Positions 1 to 11,800 of a stretch of 64,000 bases of DNA are shown here, piece after piece (the first letter of the stretch is position 1; every line of letters starts with the position of its first letter). Location of the stretch: positions 4,795,501-4,859,500 of the forward strand of contig OZ005699.1 in the NCBI GenBank assembly GCA_963930775.1. The letters are read 5' to 3'. The DNA comes from Cliona cf. orientalis (Eukaryota; Porifera; Demospongiae; Clionaida; Clionaidae). The position numbers and the translations under genes are program-made. The notes below the pieces were generated by a model, which did no database searches, was not told where the DNA came from, and worked only from the letters and a program-made list of their open reading frames with translations.

Positions 1-1002
1 CGTAACTTTAATTCTAATGCGTGAATCAATATTCTTTCAGGTCAAATCTCTAGTTTTGACCCATTCTGTGTGCCCATGTAAAAATTATCCCCCCAAGTGT
101 TCCCAACCCCCCCCCCCCCCCCATGAATTAGATTATTTATTTAATAGTTTGTTTTTTTCTACTTAGTGTATAACAAGAAGCGGACACACTAAGCAGAAAA
201 AAAAACAGTCCTGACCACCCCACATAGTTTAGCTGGATGCATAATAGACCCATGCAATGCAAGCAGACAGCCTAAACTTGACAAAAGTGGGTAAAGGTCG
301 TCACGTTACTGTGCACGCATGGCCACGCCCCTCACGTAGCGCGTGGGCGGAAAACACTGCAAATGCATGGCTTCCTATACAAACATATGGGGATACTTCA
401 AAGGTCCGTAACTTTAATTCTAAGGTGTGAATCAAAATTCTTTCAGGTCAAATCTCTAGTTGCGACCCATTCTGCGTGCCCATGTAAAAATTATCCCCCA
501 AGTGTTCCCAAACCCCCCATGAATTAGATTATTTATTTAATAGTTTGTTTTCAAGCTAGCGTACACACTAAGCAGAAAAAAATTGTCCAGAAAACCACAT
601 AATACACTTAGGATGCATAGTAGAGCCATACAAAGCAAGTATATAAACAACCTAGGATGCACAGTAGAGCCATACAAAGCAAGCAAACAACCTATACTCC
701 AATTTTGAGAAATTTTCTAAATAATACACACCACGGGTATTCCCCGTTTTTCACGTAGCGCGTGGGCGGAAAACATTGCAAATTAACACATGGCTTCCCT
801 ATACAAACATATGGGAAAACTTTAAAGGACCATAACTTTAATTCTAAGGCATGAATCAAAATTCTACGCCATCAAATTTCGTATTTTGACCCATTCTGCG
901 TGCCCATGTAAAAATTATGTCCCCAACTACTCCCAGTTCCCCCACGAATTATTTATAATTTTTTTTCTATACTTAGTGTGTAATTTCTACTTAGTGTATA
1001 AC

Positions 1003-2383
1003 AAGAACACCTGCATCCAAAGTAGAAATATATTAGCCTTGCGTGCGTTGAAAAAGATCGGGGAGCCTGGGGACGAGGCTAGAAAAATATCAGCAATGCC
1101 ACAGTAATTTGCATTGTGATAATTATTTAATAGTGCATAGCAATTCGGAAGTGGTCGTCAGTAGTAAAAACGCCAGCACATACATAATTATGGTCGTCAG
1201 TAGTAAAAACGCATAAATTCACTACACGCACTTATGCGCTTCTACTACCGACGTCCATTTCCGCGTCCGTGTACCACATGCTTCTGAGTCAGCATTTTTT
1301 CACAAGTTTAGTAAAAATTAATTTCTAGCCAGCCAATCGTAGCTGGTGGCGTTTGAGTATATAGCGATTGCATAAATTCACTACACGCACTTACGCGCTT
1401 CTACTACCGACGACCATTTCCGCGTCCGTGTACCACATGCTTCTGAGTCAGCAGTTTTTCACAAGGTTAATAAAAATTAATTTCTAGCCAGCCGATCGTA
1501 GCTGGTGGCATTTGAGTATATAGCGATTGGTCCACACTCTACAAAATTAATGAGAGTTTCGGGGTGGTAGCAGTTGTGCTGGTATGATTATTGTCGGCCG
1601 ATACTACCAACGCTACAGCTGGAGCAATTGGGCTTCCCACAGCGCAACTCTGCCATGACGGTTGAGCTAGCTACAGCCACACTACCTACAGCAAGTGAAT
1701 GCTAGCTAGCCTTGAGTCCAGGCTCCAGAGAGCCCGAGTTTTAACTCTGGTTTTTAATACAGCTACTAGGCGGCAGCCCATAATAGTGGTTGATACGTAG
1801 CCAATCTATGCATGCATGCATGTACATGTATGCATGCACGCGCCTTGCCATGACATGGCAGTTCATACATAATATAATTATTGTACATGTAAGCTTATGT
1901 TCACATACTGGTAGCTAGTACATGCATGAACAATCACATCATGTTTATGTGTATATATGTGGTGAGTATAGTATTGCAGTGATGTCACAGAGCGTTCTTG
2001 AATGGCTTTGTGACATCATCAGCATATAAATAGCTATAAAAGATAGCCGAGTTATATATTGAAAGTGAAATCCAAGTACTAAATACAGTCTGAGTCTCCC
2101 AACATCTGTGTATGCTTTGATCGTTGCGGGCTGATTCTGTCTTTCAATATGAGCTCCTCAAACTATACACAAATTAATGTAGCTCTTATGGGAGACAGCA
2201 TCAAAACGTGGAATGTCTCGACCTTGAGATGAAAGTGAAAGTTTCTGTATAAATGATTTATAGCCAATGTGGATAGTTACTAAATGAAAGAATGGTTGCT
2301 ATTCAGTGGCGCTGGTAACCAAGCAAACATTAGATTTTTGGAATTTTGTGTGATTTACATTCATGGTAGTATTTACAAGAAGC
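1003..2383. other. Gene-free stretch between family-A copies
   Basis: No coding exon recognised. It contains the tandem duplication at 1212-1529, a GAGCCTGGGGACGAGGCTAG motif near 1060-1081 that recurs at 41.6 kb, CATGCATG-type microsatellite near 1807-1840, and a 10-bp inverted repeat TGATGTCACA/TGTGACATCA at 1980-2018. Confidence 0.5.
1212..1529. repeat. Direct tandem duplication, 2 x 159 bp
   Basis: Copy 1 is 1212-1370 and copy 2 is 1371-1529. Both run from CATAAATTCACTACACGCAC to TTTGAGTATATAGCGATTG and differ at only a few positions. A shorter repeat, GTCGTCAGTAGTAAAAACGC, lies just upstream at about 1155-1211. Confidence 0.9.
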
Positions 2384-3116
2384 GGACACACTAAGCAGAA
2401 TAAACAGTCCAGACCCCACCACATAGTTGAGCTGGATGCATAATAGACTCATGCAATACAAGCAGGTAGCCTAAACTTGAATTTTAACAAAAGTGGGTAA
2501 AGGTCGTCACGTTACTGTGCACGCGTATCCACGCCCCTCACGTAGCGCGTGGGCGGAAAACATTGCAAATGCATGGCTTCCTATACAAACATATGGGGAT
2601 ACTTCAGAGGGCCGTAACTTTAATTCTAAGGCGTGAATCAAAAGTTTTTCAGGTCAAATCTCTAGTTTCGACCCATTCTGCGTGCCCATGTAAAAATTAT
2701 CCCCCCAAGTGTTCCCAAACCCCCCATGAATTAGATTTATTTAATAGTTTGTTTTTTTCTACTTAGTGTATAACTACTTAGTGTGTAACTACTTAGTGTG
2801 TAATTAGTGTGTAATAACAAGGAGACCACACACTAAGCAGGAAAAAAAATCGTCCAGAAACCACTGCAGTCAAGCTGGATGCATAGTAGAGCCATACAAT
2901 GCAAGCAGGCAGCCTATAAATATGTACATCAATTTTGACCATAGTGGGTAATGGTCGTCACATTGATGTGCGTGCATGGCCCCGCCCCTCACGTAGCGCG
3001 TGGGCGGAAAACATTGCAAATGCATGGCTTCCTATACAAACATGTGGGAAAACTTCAAACGGCCATAACTTTAATTCTAAGGTATGAATCAAAATTCCCC
3101 GCCATCAAATCTCGTA

Positions 3117-4205
3117 CAGTGCTACTGAGCAAGAGAGTACATAATTACCAGTGTATGGTTATTGCAAATTTTCCGGGTGAAACTTGCATGTATTCTGTTC
3201 CCACTTGGTACCTAGTTAGGTCAATGGATGGACTATCTACATCTCAAGCGGCAGGCTGAGCTCACCTTTTGTAGGGCTTCAGCATGCAAAAATGCCCGAA
3301 AATTATTGATTTTTATGTTAGGCACTCTATCACAACACTTGATCTTAGTTAAGAACACCCATTTGAGATGAAGATAGGCACCAATAGGACACACCTCTGT
3401 GCCAAATATAAAGTCTTAACTACGAACAGTCTTGGAGATATTTACAAAAATAGTATAAAATATGGCCAACTTAAGTTAGGCACTCAATCTTGCATGAAAT
3501 TTTTAGTTAAGAGCTGATATTACATTTTATGCATCCTTATGCATTAGCAATCCCAGTGTATGCATGGAACTGCGAATGTTTTGCAGGAAACACCGAATCC
3601 GGAAGCAAACATTTCCGCCAATTGCTCCAGACGGGTCAGGATCCTCGTTGATGACGTCGCCCTGAACGCACGTGCATTAAAATGACGTTTTAATTGACCA
3701 CGCCCCCTGGCGATCTAAAACGAGACAGTAGCGAGAATGGCGTTGTAAACGTCGAACGCTGAGAAGCTCATCGCTTCTTGTCTATCTAAATGAGGTAAGA
3801 TACTAGCAATAGTCGGGTCAGTAACGTTTCTTCCATCCAAAGCCTCAAAAGGAGAGTGGTAGGGCGGACATTTTGTGCTTGACTAGACAGCCTCTCGTAT
3901 CAGCCTTGTACGTTAATATTGTACAGAAATAGGCATATGCTAGGCAGTTTCAACTTACTAAGTCTTGCCTTATGCTCTCCAAATCTTCCAACGGCCGATT
4001 TTTTCTCGAGTTATATTGCTATATATTGTGCACGTGATATTACATCGACGTCATGACACATCATGCCTTTTGTTACGGAACGGTCTTCCCTTGGAGCCTT
4101 GTACACTACTACTGCAGCTAAAATCACTATTTCTGTTCATTACTGGTCAAAATAAGTGCACATACAAAGTTATAAACAACTGTACTCTTTTGCTCAGTAG
4201 CACTG
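3117..4205. mobile_element. 1089-bp non-autonomous TA-inserting element inside family A
   Basis: The ends are inverted repeats, CAGTGCTACTGAGCAAGAGA on the left and CTCTTTTGCTCAGTAGCACTG on the right (one mismatch within the first 20). TA is present on both sides (3115-3116 and 4206-4207). Uninterrupted family-A copies carry a single TA at the same place (TTTCGTATTTTGACC), so TA is the target duplication, as in Tc1/mariner elements. No transposase ORF lies inside. Confidence 0.85.
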
Positions 4206-5159
4206 TATTTCGACACATTCTGCGTGCCCGTATAAAAATTACGTCCCCAAGTGCTCCCAATTCCTCCACGAATTATTTCTTTTTTTCTACTTAGTGTGTA
4301 ATTAACTACTTAGTGTATAACTACTTAGTGTGTAATTTTTTCTACTTAGTGTGTAATTCTACTTAGTGTATAACTTTCAGAGACCACACACAAAGCAGAA
4401 AAAAAATTGTCCAAAAACCACCACATAGTTGAGCTGGATGCATAGTAGAGCCATACAATGCAAGCTGGCAGCCTATACCTCAATTTTGACCAAAATGGGT
4501 AATGGTCGTCACAGTGTTGTGCGCGCGTGGCCCCGCCCCTCACGTAGCACGTTGGCGAAAAACATTGCAAATGCATGGCTTAATTCCTATGCAAACATAT
4601 GGGATAACTTTAATTCTAAGGTATGAATCAAAATTCCCCAAGGTCAATCCTTAGTTCGACCCATTCTGCGTGCCCATATAAAAATTATGGCATAATAAGC
4701 TTTATAGACCCCTAAGACTTTTCTTCCCTATTCCTTTTTTTCTTTTCGAGCTAGCATGCACACTATAAGCAGAAAAAAAATGTCCAGAAAACCACGTAAT
4801 ACACCTAGGATGCACAAAGCAAGCAAATAACCTATGCTCCAATTTTGAGACATTTTCTAAATAACGCACACCACAGGTATTCCCCCGTTTTTCACATAGC
4901 GCGTGGGCGGAGAACATTGCAAACGCATGGCTTCCCTATACAAACTTGTGGGAAAACTTTAAAGGGCCGTAACTTTAATTCTAAGGCGTCAATTGAAATT
5001 CTACGCAATCAAATTTCATGTTTCGACCCATTCTGCGTGCCCATGTAAAAATTATGTCCCAAACTACTCCCAGTTCCCCCACGAATTAGTTTTTTTCTAC
5101 TTAGTATGTAATTTCTACTTCGTGTGTTAATTAATAACTACTTAGTGTGTTAACTTTCC

Positions 5160-5295
5160 TTTTCATTTCCAGGGCTAACTCAAGACTAGCTATCTTAATT
5201 GAAATGGTGGGTGTACGGCGCATTAACGAATGGGTGTGTCTGATGCACCATTTTATCATATAATGCGCATGCTCAGAATGTGTTGCCATGGGGAA
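5160..5295 (+). repeat. Family-B MITE, internally deleted copy
   Basis: Starts CCAGGGCTAACTCAAGACT and runs through GGGTGTGTCTGATGCACCAT to AATGCGCATGCTCAGAATG. Fuller copies are at 35106-35545, 38145-38600, 43215-43690 and 49535-49945. The middle part present in those copies is missing here. Confidence 0.75.
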
Positions 5296-5449
5296 GTCTT
5301 TGCTACGTACAGCATCGGCAACAAAAGGAGATACATAGATATGATACATAGCCACTGCCATGGCAACAACATCTTTACCATCAGCGACGGGACGAACAAC
5401 TTTGGGCCAAGAAGGTATGATCATTTTTGGCGGCGCAAACATTGATTTA

Positions 5450-5656
5450 CCGTATAGCGGGAAACTTTCGAGGGAGAAAATTTTCACGAATTTCGCGATT
5501 TTTCCGCCATCCGCGAAAGTTTTCTCCACGAAATTCTAGGCATGCCACACCCATTATGCGACCAGTTTTAACATTCCACGAAAGTTTTCTCCGCGAAATG
5601 CTCCTTTCCTACCAATCCGCGAAAGTTTTCTCCCTCGAAAACTTCCCGCTATACGG
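5450..5656. mobile_element. 207-bp MITE with CCGTATAGCGGGAAACTTTC termini
   Basis: Near-perfect terminal inverted repeats begin CCGTATAGCGGGAAACTTTC, and TA flanks both sides. A copy of identical length sits at 55729-55935. Interior repeats of CGCGAAAGTTTTCTCC give it a modular look. Confidence 0.9.
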
Positions 5657-5940
5657 TACCCGGTGAGCACAGTCCAGCTGAAACATAGTTTGTAGGCCTT
5701 GCATGATCATCTTGAGGGAGCTCACAACTTTTGACATACATGTAGTAGCACCTGGCGATGTGGCCTGAGTCGCTGATTCAGAAGAGAGTAGGAAAAAAAT
5801 TTAGACGCATGTGAGTTATATGCCCGAAGCCATACTACGACTCTCGAACCCGAGTAGAGACCTCACTTTGCTCAGAACTAGCTACACCCCTCTTCAATTT
5901 TCACGTACAGTGGGACAACTGTGCGTATTTGAATCCCGTA

Positions 5941-6900
5941 TGCAGCAAAATGACTTCTTGCAAGCCAGGTAGAACACGAGCTTATAGTGAGGATTTGTAT
6001 TGGAGAATAGTGTGGCAGAGGGAAGCTTTGGGCAAGAAGTGCAGAAATGTTGCGTTAAACCTCGGAGTGGATACAGCGACTATCTCAAGTCGTTCAAAGG
6101 TTCAGATAATTTAAAACTGGACCTGTACTGAAGAAGAGCCATCCATCTAGAAGAATTTTCAGGAAACTCACTATAGGCACAGAGATGATGATCCTGCATC
6201 TAGTACTATGTCGTCCTGGTATCTATCTCCACGAGATTGCAAGAGAGCTTGAAAAGACCCTCGGTACTGAAATTGCTTTATCAACCATTTACATGTATAT
6301 GGCCTTAAAAAAGTGTGGTTTTACCTGGCAGAAATTGAGAATATCAGCACTTCAAAGAGATAGCTTTCTTCTTCTCCAGTTCATTTCAAAAGTGCCTCTT
6401 TATGATCACGACATGATGATTTTCCGACGGGTAGTGATCGGCGCAACTCCATTAGAAAGTATGGCTACAGCATTCAGGGGCCTTTGGTTAGTGAGAAATT
6501 GCTAATTTGAGGTAAACGAATATCTGCCATCACCTTTATATGTCAGTCAATGGAATACTTGATATGAAAACTGTGACCGGATCTGTTGACGGTGCTGTCT
6601 TCTATGATTTCGTTCAAACTTCACTTCTCCATCACTTGATGCCTTTTGATGGCCACAATCCCCATAGTGTGGTAATACTCGACAACTGCTCAATCCACCA
6701 TAAAGAAGAGACCATCCATATGATTCAAGAAGTTGGTGCCATATAGTTCACTTTCTCCCACCCTACTCACTGGACTTAAATCCGATTAAGGAGGCATTTT
6801 CTAAGGTGAAGGCAACATTATATTGAAGCTAGAATAATTTGGTGCTTACAGCATTCTCTTCTATCACCAAGCAAGATTGCCAGAGCTGGACAGGCCATAT
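5941..6900 (+). pseudogene. Broken Tc1-like DDE transposase
   Basis: Readable fragments in shifting frames match the order of a Tc1/IS630-type transposase. First, a helix-turn-helix start (YSEDLYWRIVWQREALGKK, 5980-6036). Next, HEIARELEKTLGTEIALSTI. Then, out of frame after about 6420, RRNSIRKYGYSIQGPLVSEK. The second catalytic Asp is in VVILDNCSIHH (near 6670-6705). After another shift, LPPYSLDLNPIKEAFSKVKA carries the third acidic position (near 6755-6815). The last piece, FSSITKQDCQSW, lies near 6850-6890. Several frameshifts and stops make it dead, and no terminal repeats were identified. Confidence 0.85.
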
Positions 6901-6902
6901 AC

Positions 6903-7142
6903 GTGATATCTAGCAAACATGGTAATGTCAGTGCCTCCAAGCATATGGATTTGTCAGTATTTTTCCTGAATTCTGACCATAAAATTTCAAAACTGGGTGG
7001 TCGAAACCATCTAATAAAGCTATTTAATATCTATGAAGAAATTCTTACCTCCATTGGGAGTGCAACTCTGGAGGGTCAATATGGCACATTGGTGGCTTCA
7101 CTGTTTGATCCAGATGGGAGGACACATATTCCTACCCTGTAA
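6903..7142 (+). other. Unassigned open frame after the Tc1-like remnant
   Basis: A 79-codon frame containing NHLIKLFNIYEEILTSIG and LVASLFDPDGRTHIPTL. It follows the transposase C-terminal piece directly, and I do not recognise it. It may be further transposon sequence or noise. It has no match to VPS50. Confidence 0.25.
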
Positions 7143-7399
7143 TTTCGGGAACGTTAAACACGGTACCAGATGTATTCCCAGTTATTCCAGCATGCATAGC
7201 TATAGTTTAGCCAGCCAGATTGGGGTAGATGTAAGGCGGCACATGTACACGTGTTGTAGGTATAGCTGACAAGTTTGCGCACCAACCATCTTGCAGAACG
7301 GAGTTCAAAGGTCAAAATGTTAACCGTCTGCACATGCACACTTCGCACCCCCAAATTCAAATTTGCAATTGCCAGTTTTATTGAAAGCACTGTACTTAA

Positions 7400-8010
7400 T
7401 TGTACTATATACAACGAAAGAGATTTTTCAGACGGTCATTTTCTTATTATAGTCCGTGTCATTACACGAGGGCATGGTTACGCGTCTTGGATGCGCCCGG
7501 TTGCTATGAACGCGCGGCACGGACAGAGAGAAAGTCTGCACTACAAGGCTCAAGATTGGTCAGAACTGTAGGGCCGTGTGCACAAAGAAGAGTGGCCTTA
7601 ATGCCTCGGGCCATAGCTACAGCTAGAGATATGCATTGTCGAACGATTGGCGCGAAAGCTCCGCGAATTTCGAAAAGCCTGCTTAGCAGGCGCTGGCGCT
7701 AGCCACCGAGCCTCGAGCAAAGCGAGAGGCAAGGTCTGTTCTTAGTCATACCTGTCAGTATTCCAGTAGCAAGGTTCGAGCAGAGCGAGAATGTCGCCAT
7801 TGCACACTTAGTTGGAACTGCTTGCTATGAGGGGTGTGGCCTCTGCAACCGCTTCCATCTGCGCATGCGCACGGTACTGATGGGCAATCCTACAAAGGCA
7901 GGATACCGTTTGTGCATGAACTATGTCTCTATGTTTGTGAGCATATCCTGTTAATAGATGATCATACATGCTAGCCACATTATCCCATGATTGTGACATT
8001 AAATATACTT
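7400..8010 (+). repeat. Family-C repeat (CCTGCTTAGCAGG core), copy 1
   Basis: Contains AAGCCTGCTTAGCAGGCG near 7676, then GAGCCTCGAGCAAAGCGAGA, and ends near CCCATGATTGTGACATTAAA. The same blocks occur in the same order at 21660-22200 on the other strand, and partly at 15290-15560. No protein recognised. Confidence 0.7.
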
Positions 8011-8071
8011 GTTACATTGGATAAAAGTTGAGAGTTGAAAAAGCAAACCATGTATAAAAAAGAACAGAAAC

Positions 8072-8378
8072 AAGTATAAAAACATTTGAAGGACAAAGTA
8101 GGGATGGCAGGGTCAAAAAGTACACAAACAAGATTTGTAAGGGATAATCGCATCTAGAACTATACATCCCTTCACTTGCTTTTTGAGGGGTGCAAAAACA
8201 ACCAGTAGTGTCTCCCACATGCAAGTCAACAAACAAATTAGGTGCATGATATATAAATCGAGTAAAGCAAGCGTAGTGATGTATAGTGGATGTGATTATT
8301 CCTACAAATCTTGTTTGTGTACTTTTTGGCATTGCCATCCCTACTTCATTCTTCAATTTTATTTAATTGTTTTAATAC
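8072..8378. mobile_element. Family-D foldback element, copy 1
   Basis: Two ~110-bp arms (about 8072-8185 and 8262-8378) are inverted copies of each other, each containing AGTAGGGATGGCA, TACACAAACAAGATTTGTA and ACTATACATCCCT. The loop between them is short. Other copies are at 39975-40402 and 42071-42462. Confidence 0.85.
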
Positions 8379-8816
8379 TCATAACTATTAAAGTAGCTGT
8401 CTCTGTTCCGCGGTTATACTAAATTTAATGCATGAGTGTCAAATTGGTAATTCACTAACTTTGAACAGCATATATGTGGCCCATGGCCTAGCTGGGCATG
8501 ACAATGCACAATAGAATATTTCGTGCGTTGTCCATAGAGCCATGCTGGGCATATTATTTCACATGACCCACGTACCATGTAATGCCAGCAGTATGCAACA
8601 TACCTATTACAGCATTGATGGGGTGAATAAGAATTATTAATACAAAAGAATTAATGTACATTGGTGTCTGGGCATTTGGTATAGATGTCTGCATGGTCAA
8701 ATTTAATTTTGGTCACTGCAGTCATTTTGACTAGCCATACAAAAAATGTTCTCAAGATCTGCAGTGATGATGTTGGATGCTGGTTGACATAATTTATATG
8801 ATTTATTTTTGCTTAG
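8379..8816. other. Intergenic or intronic DNA before VPS50 visible exon 1
   Basis: No coding exon, repeat boundary or RNA gene recognised. The polypyrimidine tract of the exon-1 acceptor lies at its end. Confidence 0.4.
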
Positions 8817-8870
8817 GTATATCGCAAGATATATGACCTGGTGTTTGCCAACTATACTGCCTATGTTCAG
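8817..8870 (+). CDS. VPS50: VPS50 exon 1 of those visible
   Basis: Eighteen codons, [18 protein letters not shown], between acceptor ttgcttag and donor gtatac, phase 0 at both ends. It corresponds to the family's segment ending in AYV just before the ELERV motif, which exon 2 supplies. Upstream N-terminal exons are not recognisable in 1-8816. Confidence 0.85.
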
Positions 8871-11800
8871 GTATACTGTAGACATACGTATATACATGTA
8901 TATATATTTAAAATGTACACCTATGCACCTGTATATTATGAATATAATTAGAAAGCTGGTACAGTGTTGGCTGCATAAGTTTATCAAGCAAACATGTGAT
9001 CATGATGCCCATGAGGGCTCACAAGAGATTTTAGGGTTTGACCACGGGTGGGCTCATGTGTATGACAATTGGCTCCACAAAGAACTTGATTGGTGCTTAT
9101 GACTTTTCCAAAGTACAACTAGCTATAGAGACAATTAGTCCTTGTCAGTGCAGTCATCTCCAGTGGAAACCAAAATTTGGACAGAGCTCTTTTTTGACCT
9201 GAAAATTTACTGAAGTATAAATTGATTTTACACATACACGCATGTATATCCAGTGAATACATAAAAGTTCCATGTTACAAGTGCTGCCGTTATAACTCTG
9301 TGAGTTTCTGGGCTGATGTAGCATGCATTCTTTACCGTTATATATGCACACATCACAACCTACTTATCTATACAGCGCTATCAAGTTCTTCTCTATGATA
9401 AAAACGTCCAGACTTGTCATCGCCTATTTCTGTCCAAATTGAACATACATGGTTTATTACCATAACCTGTAGTCTTATGGACACAGGTGAACCTGTATAT
9501 TATTATGGTAGAGATTAGAAATTACATTGTTATTCATCTCCCCTGACATACGTACCAGATTTATGTTTTTGAATGAAAAGAAATCGGCCATGTACTCTAA
9601 AAGACCCATTGGCATGTATTCACATGGAAAGCAGGAATCTGATCCATCCTGACAATAGGTACCTTTGGCTAAGTTGTAAAGCACACTGGAGCGACCATGA
9701 TGCGATAACTTCATCATTGCGGATGCTGAATATACTAGTTATAGTCTCCAGGAATGGTTATCTTCTTCTTTAGCATAGTGACAGTGCTAGTAATTACCTC
9801 ATTGTTTTCACCATTAGAGGGTTGCAATGATAGTTATATTTGATAACTGTTTAGATTGTAGAGCTACATCAGTCTCCATCTGAACTGCAACTTCACACAG
9901 AGCTGAAGAATTGAATGGTAGCTATGATGATAGGGGTTGGATAGGATTGGTAGTTTAGAATGTACCTTCTCCATGAAATTTCGGCAATACAATACAGAGT
10001 AACATCAATATTATAGTCTCAAGCAGGTTCATACTAGTGTACACAGTGACACTGTGGGCATCATGCTAAATATGAAAGAATAGGCATCATTCTACTGGAA
10101 TATTGTTTTTGTATGGTTGTTCAAAACTCTTATCCCAATTTACTCTTGATACTAATAATATTATTGTACCACTGAAGCCATAGAGATCAGTGCAACAAAT
10201 CACTAGTAATGCTGGTAGGCTGTGGCCAGGTGAGAATAAGTAATTTACCTCTACTTACTGTGCATGCTTTGTCCTTTTTCTCATATCCTGTCACATATTG
10301 AGGGGCTGTTTTCACCAATACTATTCTGCACATGTGCATGCCAGAGCACATGTTCCCAGTTGGAGCACAAGTCATACAGTGGGTAGCGGCAACTAATCTT
10401 CTTGAATCAGCAATATCCTCAAGTCTCAGGATGGCCGACAATGCACTGCAGACGACCAAAAGCAAACCAAGCACGACTCAAGTGAGGAAGGAAAGTCCAA
10501 GGACACGCCACCAAAAACTATTGAGCTCAAGGGGACTGACGATACAGCCTGCCTGATTTGCCAGTTCCTGGCAGCCTTGGAGAAACACAAAAAGCAAGGG
10601 AAACGTAGCAAGAGTGAGGAAATATCAAGTCTACCGTATTTAGGTAGCGCATGGTCGGCCTCCTCCATTCTAGCGGGTGTGAAAACTACAAGGTGACCCG
10701 GCAGCATGCAACTGACAGTCACTAGCTAGCACATATATAGTTGTGGCAGGTATGAACCACTAACATAAATGCAAGGGTTGTGGAGAGTCTGGGCACCCAG
10801 GGAGCAGATGCGCCAAAACGAAGAAAGGACAGCTATGAGCAAACCGAACAGCTGGGAATAATCCTTAAAAGGAGTGTAACACAAGCTTAAGGCTTAGTAC
10901 TAGTGGCTACCAGTGCAGTTTCATGATATCATGCTGATTGTGATATTGATTATTAACTATTATTTATGTGAATGCAAAGATTATTAGGATACTGTAGCTG
11001 CATATGCATCAGATACTGCGCATGCAAACATTATCTCCCCACTCACATGCCACACCCATAAACAATACCTGCTTAAGACACACCCCTAAATGAGGCATTA
11101 CTCTCATACGCTCTCCTCCCACTCATACTCACCCCCCCTCCAAAACAACTAGCAAGTACCCATACATTGATCAGCTACATACACTAGGACTTGACAAATG
11201 CAGACCCCAGGAGCCTGATCGGTCATGCCCAATGCTAGCTCACATCCAAACACCAGTGAAAATCAGTACACTGAACAGATATATGAGCAGCCACCCAGAT
11301 CAAAATTTTGCGAATTACATCATTCAGAATTTCATACACAGCTTCCAAGTTGGTTTCAGGTACAGAGAGACCACGCTGAAATGGCAAAATGACTGTAGAC
11401 AATCCACAGGTGATCTCAGATTACGTTGCTGAAGAGCTGGCAGCTGATAGACTAATCGAACTAACCCCAGAAGTGGCCGAGAGCCTAGGCATTCATTGGA
11501 GTCCAATTGAGATCATTCCGAAGAAGATAAGCCAGAAAAATGACAACTGATAGTGGTGCTAGTGTCAATGATGGCATCCAGAAGGAACTTTGCAGTCCGT
11601 CATATGCATCAGTAGATGCTATTGGATATAAAACAAGCTTATTGAATGGTGCCAGTCAACCCCGCGGACCGCTGGCTGCTGGGGATGTGATGGGGCGGAA
11701 AAGTCCTCATGGATATGGCCCTCCCATTCAGGCTAAGATCAGCTCTAATTTTTTTCAGCAATAGCCGATGCACTGGTTTGGATCAGGGGTGTGTCCGTTA

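Larger units (their letters stand above)
1..5152. repeat. Cluster of seven family-A MITEs (~380-440 bp each)
   Basis: Seven related units lie head to tail: 1-174 (partial), 184-552, 562-1002, 2384-2815, 2826-4375 (interrupted), 4384-4748 and 4757-5152. Each begins near ACACACTAAGCAGAAAAAAA and ends near TTTTTCTACTTAGTGTGTAA, which are inverted repeats of each other, so each unit is itself a terminal-inverted-repeat element. Inside, all share CACGTAGCGCGTGGGCGG, a tract around CATGGCTTCCTATACAAACA and CCATTCTGCGTGCCCATGTA. Short ORFs across these copies are by-products of the repeat. The boundaries carry extra CTACTTAGTGTGTAA copies, as if new copies landed in the ends of older ones. Confidence 0.85.

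Noticed and set aside
1980..2018. TGATGTCACA/TGTGACATCA as a CRE-type promoter element or terminator
   Set aside because: A 10-bp inverted repeat with no adjacent gene start. It is not enough to call a regulatory site.
1..5152. Repeated units with regular spacing, as in a CRISPR array
   Set aside because: Units are about 400 bp, share their whole length and have inverted ends. They are eukaryotic MITEs, not repeat-spacer arrays.
9475..9717. 80-codon minus-strand frame with [13 protein letters not shown]
   Set aside because: It looks protein-like, but no flanking frame, splice signals or recognisable family supports a gene call. Kept only as a note in the intron 1 entry.
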